Assembly (NCBI GenBank): GCA_022842065.1
Contig: JALHQH010000003.1
Location: 341,756 to 405,755, forward strand
DNA from: Caldilineaceae bacterium
Lineage (GTDB): Bacteria > Chloroflexota > Anaerolineae > Caldilineales > Caldilineaceae
Direction of reading: 5' to 3'
Length of the DNA: 64,000 bases
Shown piece by piece: positions 34,065 to 44,220 of the stretch. A program made the position numbers and the translations under genes. Position 1 is the first letter of the stretch. Each line of letters opens with the position of its first letter. The notes under the pieces were generated by a model. That model ran no database searches, had not been told where the DNA came from, and saw only the letters and a list, made by a program, of their open reading frames with translations.

Positions 34065-35006
34065 ATGTTACGTGTCATCATCCGCCGGCTCTTCTGGTTT
34101 ATTCCTGTCTTTTTTTTGGTGACGGGAATCACCTTTATCACCATGCATGCGTTGCCGGGTGGCCCATTCGATAGTGACAAGACACCACCGGCATTGGTCC
34201 AGCAGATGGAAAAGACCTTTGGGTTGCGCCAGCCCATATACCAACAATATTTCACCTGGCTGCGTAATGTGGTGCGGCTAGAATTTGGCCCATCTCTTGC
34301 CTCGCGCGGCAAACCGGTGGCCAGTTTTCTGCTGCCGGGGCTGGCCGTCTCGGCGCAGTTGGGTGGGATGGCGTTGGTATTGGCCTTGCTGATTGGCCTG
34401 CCGGCCGGCATTGTGGCGGCGCTGATGCATGGGCGCTGGCTGGATCGCGTCGCCATGTTGGTGGCTATTCTCGGCGTTTCGGTGCCATCGATTGTGTTAG
34501 GACCAGTCCTTTATTGGTTCTTTGGCCTCTACCTGGGCTGGCTGCCGGTCGCAACGTGGGCTGGCCTCAGCAAAGGCATTGGGCCGTACCTGAGCCACGC
34601 CATTTTGCCGGCGATTACGCTTGGTGCCGGCCTCTCTGCCATCGTTGCGCGGCTTACCCGCGCGAGTTTGCTCGAAGTCTTGCACGAAGATTACATCCGT
34701 ACCGCCCATGCCAAAGGGTTGGCGGCGCGCGTGGTCATGGTGCGCCATGCCTTGCGTAATGCGTTGATTCCCGTGATTACCTACTTGGGGCCGCTCTCCG
34801 CCGCCGTGCTCACCGGTTCGTTGATTGTCGAACAGATCTTTGCCATTCCCGGCATGGGGCGTTATTTTGTCAGCAGTATTAGCAACCGTGATTACCCGAT
34901 GGTGATGGCGGTGGTCGTGATCTATGCCATGATTATTGTCTTTTTCAATTTGGTGGTTGATATCCTTTATGTCTTCCTCGACCCGCGTATCCAAGCTGCC
35001 CACTAA
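34065..35006 (+). CDS. Peptide-type ABC permease (DppB/OppB)
   Basis: The 313-residue membrane protein has the OppB pattern: an N-terminal helix (RRLFWFIPVFFLVT), then the permease domain with the loop HAKGLAARVVMVRHALRNA. It would form a transport channel with the following OppC-type protein. Binding-protein and ATPase genes are missing here. The binding protein at 25,515 is a possible but unproven partner. The 3' end overlaps the next gene by 38 bases. Confidence 0.9.
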   Translation: MLRVIIRRLFWFIPVFFLVTGITFITMHALPGGPFDSDKTPPALVQQMEKTFGLRQPIYQQYFTWLRNVVRLEFGPSLASRGKPVASFLLPGLAVSAQLGGMALVLALLIGLPAGIVAALMHGRWLDRVAMLVAILGVSVPSIVLGPVLYWFFGLYLGWLPVATWAGLSKGIGPYLSHAILPAITLGAGLSAIVARLTRASLLEVLHEDYIRTAHAKGLAARVVMVRHALRNALIPVITYLGPLSAAVLTGSLIVEQIFAIPGMGRYFVSSISNRDYPMVMAVVVIYAMIIVFFNLVVDILYVFLDPRIQAAH

Positions 35007-36003
35007 AGGGGCGGCCACCACCCAACCGAACCCATCCCTGCCGCTCACGCGCCCGACGCGTACTTTATGGCAGGATGCCTGGCGGCGTTTGGCGCGCGAT
35101 CCACTGGTGATTATCTGTCTGCTCTACTTGTTTGCGCTGCTGGTGATTGCCTTGGCACCGGCAACCTTTGCGCCGCTGCCCTATGAACAGGCGAGTTTCA
35201 GTGATAAACTGGCGACGCCGGGGACAATGGCTGGGGCGGAAAAGCTGACCGGCCATCAATATTGGCTGGGGGCTGATCGGTTGGGGCGCGATATCCTGAG
35301 TCGTTTGATTTATGGTACGCGCGTCTCGATGGCAGTGGCCTTGATCGGTGCCGGAATTAGCTTTCTGCTTGGGATTGCGTATGGCCTCATCGCCGGCTTC
35401 AGCACCGAAAAGGTGGACAATGTAATGATGCGGGTGGTCGATGTGGTTTATGCCTACCCAGCCTTGATCCTGATCATTCTGCTCCAGGTGCTGCTGACGG
35501 CGTTGGGCCAACAAGAGATCACCACTGCCCCGGCCTGGCAACAGCTGGTGATTACACTCGACCGCGCTTCCGGCGGACTGTTTTTTGTCTTTCTGGCCAT
35601 TGGCGCGGTGAATTGGCTCAACATGGCACGTCTGACCCGTGGCCAGGTTTTGCATTACCGCCAACAGGAATTTGTCCAGGCGGCCCGGATCATTGGTGCC
35701 ACCCGGCGGACGATCATGTGGCGTCACCTGCTGCCTAATGTGATCGGCCCTTGTATTGTGGCCGAAACGCTGGCGATTCCCTCTTATATTTACACCGAAG
35801 CCTTTCTCAGTTTTATCGGGTTGGGCGTACAGCCGCCGCTTCCCAGTTGGGGCAGCATGATCAGTGACGGCTATGGTGCGCTGCGCGCTGCCCCCCATGT
35901 GATCTTCTTTCCGGCACTGGCGCTCTCCCTCACCATGTTAGCCTTCAATTTTCTGGGCGATGCCCTGCGCGATGCGTTAGACCCCAATTTGCGCAACCGC
36001 TAA
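34969..36003 (+). CDS. Peptide-type ABC permease (DppC/OppC)
   Basis: The 344-residue protein has the OppC segments LGADRLGRDILSRLIYGTR and the EAA-like loop QAARIIGATRRTIMWRHLLPN. Typical OppC proteins have a long N-terminal cytoplasmic part; here it is Pro/Thr-rich. I chose the ATG giving MSSSTRVSK, inside the OppB gene; translational coupling is likely. An earlier start at 34936 would add 11 hydrophobic residues and is less likely. Confidence 0.88.
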   Translation: MSSSTRVSKLPTKGAATTQPNPSLPLTRPTRTLWQDAWRRLARDPLVIICLLYLFALLVIALAPATFAPLPYEQASFSDKLATPGTMAGAEKLTGHQYWLGADRLGRDILSRLIYGTRVSMAVALIGAGISFLLGIAYGLIAGFSTEKVDNVMMRVVDVVYAYPALILIILLQVLLTALGQQEITTAPAWQQLVITLDRASGGLFFVFLAIGAVNWLNMARLTRGQVLHYRQQEFVQAARIIGATRRTIMWRHLLPNVIGPCIVAETLAIPSYIYTEAFLSFIGLGVQPPLPSWGSMISDGYGALRAAPHVIFFPALALSLTMLAFNFLGDALRDALDPNLRNR

Positions 36004-36126
36004 TCATCGTAACATCGGGCAAAATTCCAATCGACGGGGTAGGTTGGGTGCCTTGCGTGCCCTTGTTCACGATGATGCCAGTGTGGACGACGCGCTACCG
36101 TTCGTTTGTTTATCCAATCACCAACC

Positions 36127-37635
36127 ATGACCGACACTCCGCTGCTCCTTGGTATCGACATTGGCACGACCAATATCAAGGCGATCGTCTTTGATCCGAC
36201 CGGCCACACGGTTGCGCAAGTCAGTGTGCCCACGCCGACACACTATAGCCGACCCGGTTGGGCGACGTACGACGCGGAAGAGACTTGGCAAACCGTGGTT
36301 GCAGCGATTCAACGCGTCGTGCGCCGTGTCGACGAGCCCCAGCGGATCCGCAGCGTGGCTGTTGCCAGTTATGGCGAAACCGGTGTGCCATTGGACAACG
36401 CAGGCCAGCCGACCTACGATGCCATTGCCTGGTTTGATGACCGTAGTGTGCCCCAGGGGGCCTGGTTGGAAAAGACCATTGGCCAGGATGCCCTCTTCCA
36501 GCTGACGGGCGTTGCCTTGCAGCCGATCTTGGGACTGTGTAAACTGCTCTGGCTGCGTGATACCGAGCCGGCGGTTTTGGCGCGGACCAAGCAGTGGCTA
36601 AATATGGCTGATTATATTGCGTATCGCCTCTGTGGGGTGGCGGCGACGGATTACTCGCTGGCCTCACGTATGTTATGCATGAATCTGCACGGGCGTTGTT
36701 GGGCCCCTGATCTGTTGCGCAGCGTTGGCCTGGATCCCGCCTTGCTGCCCCCCCTCCTTCCTGGCGGCACGCAGTTAGGACCACTGTTGCCGGCCGTGGC
36801 CAGGGTGACGGGGCTACCTACCCATACCCAAGTGGCGGTGGGGGGTCATGACCATATCTGTGGCGCGCTGGCCTTGGGCGTCACTACGCCAGGGGATATG
36901 CTCAACTCGGTGGGGACGGCAGAGGCACTCTTTCTTCCTGTGACGGCACCGGTCACTGATCCGCGCTACGGGCGTCAGGGTTATACGCAAGGGGTGCATA
37001 GTGCCGGCGGATACTACATCTTTGGTGGCCTCTATAGCTCTGGGGGGAGTGTTGACTGGTTTCGTCAACAGTTTGCCGCTGCCGTTGATCACCAGACGTT
37101 GATCGCCGAGGCAAGTGCCGTCGCCGCGGGCAGTGATGGCGCTTTCTTTCTACCCCACCTGCGCCAATCGAGCCCACCGCACCTTGATGTGCAGGCGCGC
37201 GGGGCTTTTATTGGGTTGCGCGCCGACATGACCCGTGCTGTGCTCTTTCGGGCACTGATCGAGGGGCTGGCCTATGAGTTACGTTATTCACTAACGCCGC
37301 TGCTAGCCTATGGCCATTTTACCGCGCCCGGCACGATCTATGTTACCGGTGGCGGTGCCTACAATACCCTCTATAACCAGATCAAAGCCAGTGTGCTGAA
37401 TCATCCCCTCCACGTTGTTGCTGTCAAAGAAGCGACTGCATTGGGGGCGGCCCTGTTGGGCGGACTCGGCGCCGGCATCTATCTTGACGTGCCAGACGCG
37501 TTGGCCCAGGTGCGTGATGAACCGACGGTGGTTGAGCCGCTGGCCGCAGAGGTCGCCTGGTACGAGCAACACTATCAACAGGTCTATCGCAAACTTTACA
37601 GTACCTTGCGTTCTCTTCAGGCATCGCTTGCGTAA
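36127..37635 (+). CDS. FGGY-family carbohydrate kinase
   Basis: The 502-residue kinase has the phosphate-binding start LLLGIDIGTTNIKA, the substrate segment VASYGETGVPLD, and the second ATP region GGHDHICGALALG with VTGGGAYNTLYNQI. It is full-length. It resembles the branch including erythritol, lyxulose and glycerol-type kinases, but the substrate cannot be read. It starts 123 bp after the permease pair, so it may use what that transporter imports. Confidence 0.88.
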   Translation: MTDTPLLLGIDIGTTNIKAIVFDPTGHTVAQVSVPTPTHYSRPGWATYDAEETWQTVVAAIQRVVRRVDEPQRIRSVAVASYGETGVPLDNAGQPTYDAIAWFDDRSVPQGAWLEKTIGQDALFQLTGVALQPILGLCKLLWLRDTEPAVLARTKQWLNMADYIAYRLCGVAATDYSLASRMLCMNLHGRCWAPDLLRSVGLDPALLPPLLPGGTQLGPLLPAVARVTGLPTHTQVAVGGHDHICGALALGVTTPGDMLNSVGTAEALFLPVTAPVTDPRYGRQGYTQGVHSAGGYYIFGGLYSSGGSVDWFRQQFAAAVDHQTLIAEASAVAAGSDGAFFLPHLRQSSPPHLDVQARGAFIGLRADMTRAVLFRALIEGLAYELRYSLTPLLAYGHFTAPGTIYVTGGGAYNTLYNQIKASVLNHPLHVVAVKEATALGAALLGGLGAGIYLDVPDALAQVRDEPTVVEPLAAEVAWYEQHYQQVYRKLYSTLRSLQASLA

Positions 37636-37883
37636 AATGGAAAAATCAGGACTTGCGTAGTGCGTCGCAGCTGCGCTTCGTTCGTAGGGCATGCCGTTCC
37701 TGAACTGGTTGCAAAGCAGCAAACCAGCGCACGCTACGGGGTTCCTAGGGATAGAAGTGGATGAAGTATGCACAGTAACCTTACTGTTGGCAGTAATGTA
37801 AGCCCACTCACCATGCGCTGTGTTTGCTAAATCGCCTGATTAAAAGAGAAGATGTTATACTGCGGGCCGGAGGTGTAGCACAG

Positions 37884-39338
37884 ATGGTTTTGTTGCCCAA
37901 AAGTCTTTGTTCATTGGTTGGTGTTCGCAATCTCTGCCTGCTCGCGGGTGTGCTGCTTTTCACCCTTGCCTGCGGCGGATCGACACCCGCCCCGGCGAAT
38001 GTCCCCGCAAGTGGATCGGCTCAGTCCGCTGCGCCAGCCTTATCGGCAACGGCGACGATGCCCCTGATCATGGAGCCGATCACAACCGCAACGCCTTTAC
38101 TGGCCCCGACCTTTACGCCGGCGACCGGCAGCGCAGCAGCACAACCTGCGCTACAGCCAGCCCCGCCCATTCCCACCGGCACGTTGGTCGATGCTCTCTA
38201 TCTTGATACCTATACGGTTGATGCCATCAATGGGTTGAGTGGCGGCTTTTATCCCGCAAACAACTTTTTGCCGGCGCGTTATATTGTTGATCGTTATCAA
38301 TTGCGCTTCCGCACCTTTAACGACCGGCGTGAACTGGCACCGATTCGGGCGGAACTTTATGTGCCGCGCGCACAGACCATTACCCAGTTTCCGCTGTTTG
38401 TCTATGGCGCAGGTACCACTGGCATCAATAACGAATGTGCGCCGCTGGATGAAACGGCACGCGGCCGTAATTGGGGCAATTACCGTACGCACATGTTAAG
38501 TTATGCCGCACAGGGCTATATTGCGATTTTACCCCTGTGGCAAGGCTATGATGATAAAGGGCGTACCCACCCCTATTTTGTCGCCGAACTGGAAGGGCCG
38601 ATCCTGCTTGATGCCACGCGCGCGGTTTATCACTTCTTCCAGGTAGTGCCTGATACGATGGCGAAGCCGGCCGCGGCGGTCTTCTTTGGTGGCTACTCAC
38701 AGGGCGGGCACGGTGCTTTTTCCGCCGATGCCATTGCGCTGGCCTATGCCTCTGAATTGCCGATTAAAGGCATTATTGGCCACGCCAGCGCACCGAGCGT
38801 TGAAGCGCTCTTGCGCGAACGACCGCCGCTTAGCCCCTATATTATCTATGCATTCCGCAACTACTACGGGCCGGATGTGATCGACCCGGCGCAGGTCTTT
38901 TTACCTAATTGGTTGCCCACCCTTGATCTGGATGCCTCGACCAAGTGCGTGGATGAAGCCTATGAATATTATCCTGGCAGTGCTGATGCCATTTACCGTC
39001 CAGAATTTAGCGCATCTCTTTACGGCGGGCGGCTGGCAGAAGATTTCCCTTTCTTCAAACAAACGCTTGATATAAATGATATTGGGCGTACGACTAATCC
39101 CCTGATTCCTGCCTTATTATTACATGGGGCGGCTGATCCAATTGTTACGCCTCAAACAAACCTGCGTTTTATGCAGCAGATGTGTCAATTGGGCAAATCA
39201 GTGACCTATTATCTTTATCCAGGTGTTAATCATTTTGCAACCCGGCAACATAGTTTTGTTGATACGTTGAATTGGATGCAGAACATTATGGCTGGTGGCG
39301 TCCCACGTTCCGATTGTGCAACAATATTGGCGCAGTAA
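37884..39338 (+). CDS. Secreted lipoprotein lipase/esterase (paralogue 1)
   Basis: This 484-residue protein has a lipobox ending at Cys30 (LFTLAC), a ~75-residue Thr/Ala/Pro-rich linker and an alpha/beta-hydrolase domain. The nucleophile is Ser272 in GGYSQGG. The acid and base are probably Asp in LLHGAADPIV and His in GVNHFATR. It resembles secretory lipases of the LIP type. GGAGG precedes the chosen ATG. A paralogue lies 1.3 kb downstream; an SGNH-like gene lies between them. Confidence 0.82.
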   Translation: MVLLPKSLCSLVGVRNLCLLAGVLLFTLACGGSTPAPANVPASGSAQSAAPALSATATMPLIMEPITTATPLLAPTFTPATGSAAAQPALQPAPPIPTGTLVDALYLDTYTVDAINGLSGGFYPANNFLPARYIVDRYQLRFRTFNDRRELAPIRAELYVPRAQTITQFPLFVYGAGTTGINNECAPLDETARGRNWGNYRTHMLSYAAQGYIAILPLWQGYDDKGRTHPYFVAELEGPILLDATRAVYHFFQVVPDTMAKPAAAVFFGGYSQGGHGAFSADAIALAYASELPIKGIIGHASAPSVEALLRERPPLSPYIIYAFRNYYGPDVIDPAQVFLPNWLPTLDLDASTKCVDEAYEYYPGSADAIYRPEFSASLYGGRLAEDFPFFKQTLDINDIGRTTNPLIPALLLHGAADPIVTPQTNLRFMQQMCQLGKSVTYYLYPGVNHFATRQHSFVDTLNWMQNIMAGGVPRSDCATILAQ

Positions 39339-39368
39339 TGCGCTTTTGGCTCTTCAACGCAGGTAACG

Positions 39369-40538
39369 ATGAAACCTTTCCTACTGAAGCTTGCAATCCT
39401 CTTAACCCTTTTGCTGCTTTTGCAGGTAATGGTTGCCTTTGTCTACCCCTTTACCATTCCACCTGAGATCGCACAATTCGAGCAATATCTCGACGCCCAG
39501 GTGGAGATCCTCTATTTTGGTGATAGCACCCTGTGGCACCCAAGTGGTTCGCAGACAACCGCGCAAATGTTGCAGGAATATTTGCAGGATCGTACCATCG
39601 GCGAGCTTTCGCATGCGGCCTATAATCTGGATCTCTATCAACATTACATTGCGCGCCTGGTTGCCTATAGTAAAACGTCCGCTTATCGACCTGAATTGGT
39701 GATTATTCCGATTAATATGCGTTCCTTTTCCCCAGAGTGGGATCAGCGCCCCACTTATCAATTTACCCAAGAAAAGGTTGTGTTGGATTATGGGGTCGTG
39801 CCGGCGCGTCTCTTTGGGCGGCCGATTAACATCTTTGGTGGCTTTGATCCAGGGATTACGGCTGAGGAATTTCTCGCCACCAGTGTCTACAGTAATACCG
39901 TGGAAGTTGGCCGGGTTGCGGACTTTGAAGCGGCCTTGGGCAATTTTCAGTTGGCCGAACAAGAGAATGCCGCCTTCATCTACTATGCCGAGCCGCTCGC
40001 CGAAGGTGAAATTGAGGATACGCTGATTTACTATTATATGCAGCCCCTGGCACCGGATCATCGCAAGTTACAGGCTATGCTGGCCATTGTCGATCTAGTC
40101 CAAGCGCAAGGCATTGACCTGCTTTTTTACATTACGCCGGTTGATGTGGAGCTGGGTGATGTTTATCTGGGCACGGCGTTCCGGGAACGTTTTAGCGCAA
40201 ACATCGCAGTGGTGCGCGAGCTGTTGGTCGCCAAAAATGTGCCCCTGCTTGATCTGTCGTATGAATTGCCCCCTTTTTATTTTAGTGATACCGAACATCT
40301 ACAACAGGAGGGCAAGCGGTTGATTGCCGAAACGCTGGCGGCGCAAATTGACCCTGCCGCAATTCAGACCATTGCCCAGCCCACGACGGCCCTCACCCCC
40401 CAACTCGGTAGCACGCCGACACCGGTTCTAATTGGTACGGTGACGAATCCATTGTTAGCCACAGCGATGGCGCGCGCGACACAAGCTGCCGGCGGCGAAG
40501 CCACGGTCAATGGTACACCTATACCACCGGTGCCATAA
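39369..40538 (+). CDS. SGNH-like membrane-anchored hydrolase/acyltransferase
   Basis: The 389-residue protein has an N-terminal hydrophobic anchor (residues 7-28) and then an SGNH-type domain: Ser53 in YFGDSTLW (block I) and Asp307/His310 in SDTEHLQQEGKR (last block). The layout resembles DltD/AlgX/AlgJ-type proteins that work with an MBOAT protein to acylate exported polymers. An MBOAT gene lies 1.7 kb downstream on the opposite strand. The C-terminal 60 residues are Thr/Pro/Ala-rich. It is sandwiched between two lipase genes. Confidence 0.75.
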   Translation: MKPFLLKLAILLTLLLLLQVMVAFVYPFTIPPEIAQFEQYLDAQVEILYFGDSTLWHPSGSQTTAQMLQEYLQDRTIGELSHAAYNLDLYQHYIARLVAYSKTSAYRPELVIIPINMRSFSPEWDQRPTYQFTQEKVVLDYGVVPARLFGRPINIFGGFDPGITAEEFLATSVYSNTVEVGRVADFEAALGNFQLAEQENAAFIYYAEPLAEGEIEDTLIYYYMQPLAPDHRKLQAMLAIVDLVQAQGIDLLFYITPVDVELGDVYLGTAFRERFSANIAVVRELLVAKNVPLLDLSYELPPFYFSDTEHLQQEGKRLIAETLAAQIDPAAIQTIAQPTTALTPQLGSTPTPVLIGTVTNPLLATAMARATQAAGGEATVNGTPIPPVP

Positions 40539-40631
40539 ATTTCCTGATTCGCTGCCATCCGACTGCTGTGATTGGGTAAGGTGATCGCCGCCTTGACCAA
40601 CTGATTCGTTACCGATTTTTAAGGAGCACCC

Positions 40632-42134
40632 ATGCGCTTGCCTCATTGCCTGACCATCATCGTGCCCAGCTTGGTGTTGATCCTGGCTACCAGCTGTAAC
40701 AATATCAGCACTTCTACCCCTGCAACCGGTGGGTCGATTGGCGGCTCGACCGCGGCGGTGACCACGACCACCAGCCTAACGGCAACCGCCGTGACAAGTG
40801 ATACGGTTGTGCTAACACCAACCGCAGAAGTTGTCTTAGTCCCCACTGATACCCCGCAAGGGGAAACGAGTGCCGAAAGTGCCATCATCACTGCGCCCCT
40901 AACAGCGACTGTCCCCCTGACCGTCAGTGCTGCGACCACCACGACGGCTGGTGCCCTTGGCACAATTTTGAGTGTTACCTTGGTCGAGACAGTGACCCCG
41001 GCGCAGATTGATGGCTTAATCCAAAGCTTTAATGGCCCGGCCAATTGGGCTGATGCACAGTATGAGGTTGATATCTACCGGCTTACGGTGCAAAGTTCCG
41101 ATGATAAAGGGGCTGGTGCGGTGTTGCAGACTGATCTCTATGTCCCACGCGTCGACACGGCCACCCAATTCCCGGTCTTTGCCTATGCCCCAGGGACCAC
41201 CGGGCTGGGGGATGGCTGTGCCCCTTCGCTTGAAGCTGAATTGGGGCGGGCGTGGGGTGGCTATCGGATTCACATGCTCAGCTACGCCGGCCAGGGCTTT
41301 ATCGGCGTCCTGCCCGATGGATCGAGCTACACGGATCCGGCGCGTCCCCATGCCTACTTTATCGCCGAATTGGAAGCCTATACATTGCTCGACGCTGCGC
41401 GCGGGGCTTACAACTTCTTTGCTGATCCGCCGGCCGAGGTTGCTGCCGAGCCGCTGCCGGCGCTCTTTTTTGGTGGCTATTCGAATGGTGGTCATACTGC
41501 CTTTGCCGCCAAGGATTTTGCCGCCAGCTATGCGCCTGAACTGCCGCTACTCGGGGTCATCAGCCACGGTGCCACCACCAATGTAGAGACCTTGATGCGG
41601 GAGAGCCCGCTCTTTACCCCTTATCTCATCTATGCCTATCGTTTTTTCTATGGCGAAGAAGTGATTACCCCAGCCCAGGTCTTTACCCCGGATTGGCTGC
41701 CGACCTTTGACGAGGATGTCAATACCAAATGTGTAGATGATATCTTTGTCTACTATAGCAACGATCCACAGGCCATGTACACACCAGCTTTCCGCAGCGC
41801 GCTGGTCAATGGTGACTTAGCCGCGCAGTTCCCGCTCTTCAAAACGGTGGTCGATGCCAACTATGCCGGCACTTTTGGCGGCTTTGAGATTCCCGTTGTC
41901 TTCTTTCAGGGGACGGCTGATTCGACGGTGACACCGGTGGCGCAGGAAGCCTTTGCGGCTGACCTCTGCGCCCAAGGCGAAAGCGTCACCTATGTGCCAC
42001 TGCCTACCATTCGCCACGTCACCACCCGTCAGGATAGTTTCCTCGCCACCATTGAGTGGATGCGCAATCTGATTGATGGCGGCACGCCGCCCAATGACTG
42101 TGCCGATCTCACATCGCCGGCGGCAACAGAGTAA
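40632..42134 (+). CDS. Secreted lipoprotein lipase/esterase (paralogue 2)
   Basis: A 500-residue lipoprotein (Cys22 in ATSCNN) with a long Thr-rich linker (~residues 25-110). The hydrolase domain carries nucleophile Ser284 in GGYSNGG, a likely Asp in FQGTADSTV and a likely His in TIRHVTTRQ. It is clearly homologous to the protein encoded at 37,884, including the segments PVFAYAPGTTG and NTKCVDD. AAGGAGC precedes the ATG. Its 3' end meets the MBOAT gene tail to tail with a large hairpin between. Confidence 0.82.
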   Translation: MRLPHCLTIIVPSLVLILATSCNNISTSTPATGGSIGGSTAAVTTTTSLTATAVTSDTVVLTPTAEVVLVPTDTPQGETSAESAIITAPLTATVPLTVSAATTTTAGALGTILSVTLVETVTPAQIDGLIQSFNGPANWADAQYEVDIYRLTVQSSDDKGAGAVLQTDLYVPRVDTATQFPVFAYAPGTTGLGDGCAPSLEAELGRAWGGYRIHMLSYAGQGFIGVLPDGSSYTDPARPHAYFIAELEAYTLLDAARGAYNFFADPPAEVAAEPLPALFFGGYSNGGHTAFAAKDFAASYAPELPLLGVISHGATTNVETLMRESPLFTPYLIYAYRFFYGEEVITPAQVFTPDWLPTFDEDVNTKCVDDIFVYYSNDPQAMYTPAFRSALVNGDLAAQFPLFKTVVDANYAGTFGGFEIPVVFFQGTADSTVTPVAQEAFAADLCAQGESVTYVPLPTIRHVTTRQDSFLATIEWMRNLIDGGTPPNDCADLTSPAATE

Positions 42135-42209
42135 AGATAGAACGCAGATTTTACGGATTTTGCGGCGAGCAATGAATCCGCCTAATCCGTAAAATCTGCG
42201 TTCTATCTT
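42134..42209. terminator. Long hairpin between convergent genes
   Basis: Perfect 26-bp arms (42134-42159, 42184-42209; core AACGCAGATTTTACGGATT) flank a 24-nt loop, between the lipase and MBOAT stops. It could terminate both strands; its length again suggests a dispersed repeat. Confidence 0.75.
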
Positions 42210-42218
42210 CTGCCTAGC

Positions 42219-43661
42219 CTAAAACTGGAAGTAGATAAAGGGCGTTTCGAGCGAGATGCCCAAGTTCATAGTCGCAATCGCCAGCAAGAGATAGCTGGCC
42301 CAGCGCACGGGCCGTGGATTGGCGATAAAGGTCCGTTCTGCCGACTGCCCCCACCGTTCTGCCCACTGAATTAGTTCCAGCGCTATGATCAAGCCCACCG
42401 CCAGGCTCATTTCCCACACCGGCTCCATGCCGGCTGCCAGCCACGGCGCGTTAATGGCGGCCAGGGATGTTGAGCCATCAAGCGCAAAGAGGTGGCTGAT
42501 AATATAGAGCGCATCCGGCAAGGTGTTGGCGCGAAAGAAGATCCAGGCAAAGGCGACCAAATGAAAGGTGGCAAAGACCCGTACAATCGCGGGGAGGCTT
42601 GGCCACGTCATACGCCCTAGCCAGATGCCCAGCACCATGTAGAGCCCATGTAGTGCCCCCCAGATCACAAAATTCCAATCAGCCCCATGCCAAAGCCCAC
42701 TGGCCAAAAAGACAATCAGCACATTGGTATAGAGCCGCACCTGCCCGACCCGATTGCCGCCTAGGGGAATATAGAGGTAGTCGCGAAACCAGGTGGAGAG
42801 CGAAATATGCCAGCGCCGCCAGAAGCCGGCAATCGACTGTGCGGTATAGGGCTGGCGAAAGTTCTCCATCAGGTCAAAACCCATCACCCGCGCCGCACCC
42901 ACGGCGATATCCGAATAGCCGGAGAAGTCGCAGTAGATCTGAAAGGCAAAAAAGTAGGTGGCGACGAGTAGCGTTAGACCGGTATAGTCATCCGGGTTGT
43001 TGTAGACCTGGTTGACATAGATGGCCAGGCGGTCGGCAATCACGACCTTCTTAAAAAGTCCCCAGAGCATCAGCCGTAAACCGCTGGCCACGCCCGTCTG
43101 ATTGAAGGTCAGGTGCTGATGAAATTGGGGCAGCATGTGGGTGGCACGCTCAATCGGCCCGGCCACCAATTGGGGGAAGAAGGAGACGTAGAGCGCAAAA
43201 ATGCCAAAATGGCGCTCCGGTTCCAGCCGTCTGTTATAAACATCAATGATATAGCTGAGCGATTGAAAAGTGTAAAAGGAGATGCCGACCGGCAACAGCA
43301 CATCAAAGGTAGGGACGTTGTAAAAGATGTTGAACAGATCAAAGGTTGTGCGGATTGATTCGTTGAAAAAGTTGAAATACTTAAAGGCAAAGAGCATCCC
43401 CAAATTGGTGACCAAGCTAATCACCAAAAAGGTACGCCGTCGTCGTTGCTCCTGACTACGTGCGATCTCACGAGCCATAAAGTAGTCGATTACGGTCGAG
43501 ATGAAGATCAGCAACGTGTACTCCAACTTCCACGCCGCGTAAAAATAGTAACTGGCCGCCAACAACAACGCCCACCGATAGCGATGCGGTAACCAAAAGT
43601 AGAGTGAAACGACAATCGGAAAGAAGATCAGAAAATCAATTGAATTGAAGAGCATTCCCAA
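42219..43661 (-). CDS. MBOAT O-acyltransferase (AlgI/DltB-like)
   Basis: The 480-residue protein has about ten membrane helices and the MBOAT active-site region: ASGLWHGADWNFVIWGALHG with the two conserved His residues. The N-terminal segments DFLIFFPIVVSLYF and PVGISFYTFQSLSY are typical of AlgI-like members. These move acyl groups across the membrane to a periplasmic or extracellular acceptor. The SGNH-like protein at 39,369 is the expected partner. The natural polymer is unknown. Confidence 0.92.
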   Translation of the reverse strand: MGMLFNSIDFLIFFPIVVSLYFWLPHRYRWALLLAASYYFYAAWKLEYTLLIFISTVIDYFMAREIARSQEQRRRRTFLVISLVTNLGMLFAFKYFNFFNESIRTTFDLFNIFYNVPTFDVLLPVGISFYTFQSLSYIIDVYNRRLEPERHFGIFALYVSFFPQLVAGPIERATHMLPQFHQHLTFNQTGVASGLRLMLWGLFKKVVIADRLAIYVNQVYNNPDDYTGLTLLVATYFFAFQIYCDFSGYSDIAVGAARVMGFDLMENFRQPYTAQSIAGFWRRWHISLSTWFRDYLYIPLGGNRVGQVRLYTNVLIVFLASGLWHGADWNFVIWGALHGLYMVLGIWLGRMTWPSLPAIVRVFATFHLVAFAWIFFRANTLPDALYIISHLFALDGSTSLAAINAPWLAAGMEPVWEMSLAVGLIIALELIQWAERWGQSAERTFIANPRPVRWASYLLLAIATMNLGISLETPFIYFQF

Positions 43662-43941
43662 AACCTCGTGCGTGCCATAATGACAAGTTTAATTGCTTGA
43701 CAGCATAACACGCACGGCAGGATCGAAAAGTAGCTTTCTGCCCCAATATCGGTTTGATATTAGCTAAACTCTACCTGTTTTATAAGCCATGTGTTTGAAT
43801 ATACAATGAGAACTTTGTTTGCTATAATTTCTACATATCTGCATCTTTGTTCGCTAAGGCTGTTATGCGACACCTGCTCGTTGCTTAAGACTTATCATAT
43901 CGTACCGAATGGGTGTACCAGGAAAGGAGTTGGATTAGCTT

Positions 43942-44220
43942 ATGAGTGTTGCTACACTTGAACTTGCGCAATTCATGGGGATCACAGAACCAGAATTAAT
44001 GCATCGCGCTTTGACTGCATTTTTGCAGGAACAACGCCGTGAGGTGTTGCAAATACGGCTAGAACTGCTGGCGCGCTATCGCGCCGAAAGTGTTGCTGAA
44101 TTAGAAGCACAGATTGCAGAGGCAGATGTGCCTGAGCATCCCGCTTGGGAAGATCTAATTGTAGCCGAAAATCTAGGCGCGCGGCTGGAGGAGTTGGATG
44201 CTTATCTCCGCAACTTATGA
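43942..44220 (+). CDS. Antitoxin candidate (TumA-like position)
   Basis: The 92-residue protein is acidic and helical, with VLQIRLELLARYRAESVAELEAQI as its central region in separated helices. It overlaps the toxin gene by 23 bases, as expected for a coupled antitoxin. The homology is not strong enough to assign it by sequence alone. A TATAAT box (43823-43828) lies about 120 bp upstream with a poor -35. Confidence 0.65.
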   Translation: MSVATLELAQFMGITEPELMHRALTAFLQEQRREVLQIRLELLARYRAESVAELEAQIAEADVPEHPAWEDLIVAENLGARLEELDAYLRNL

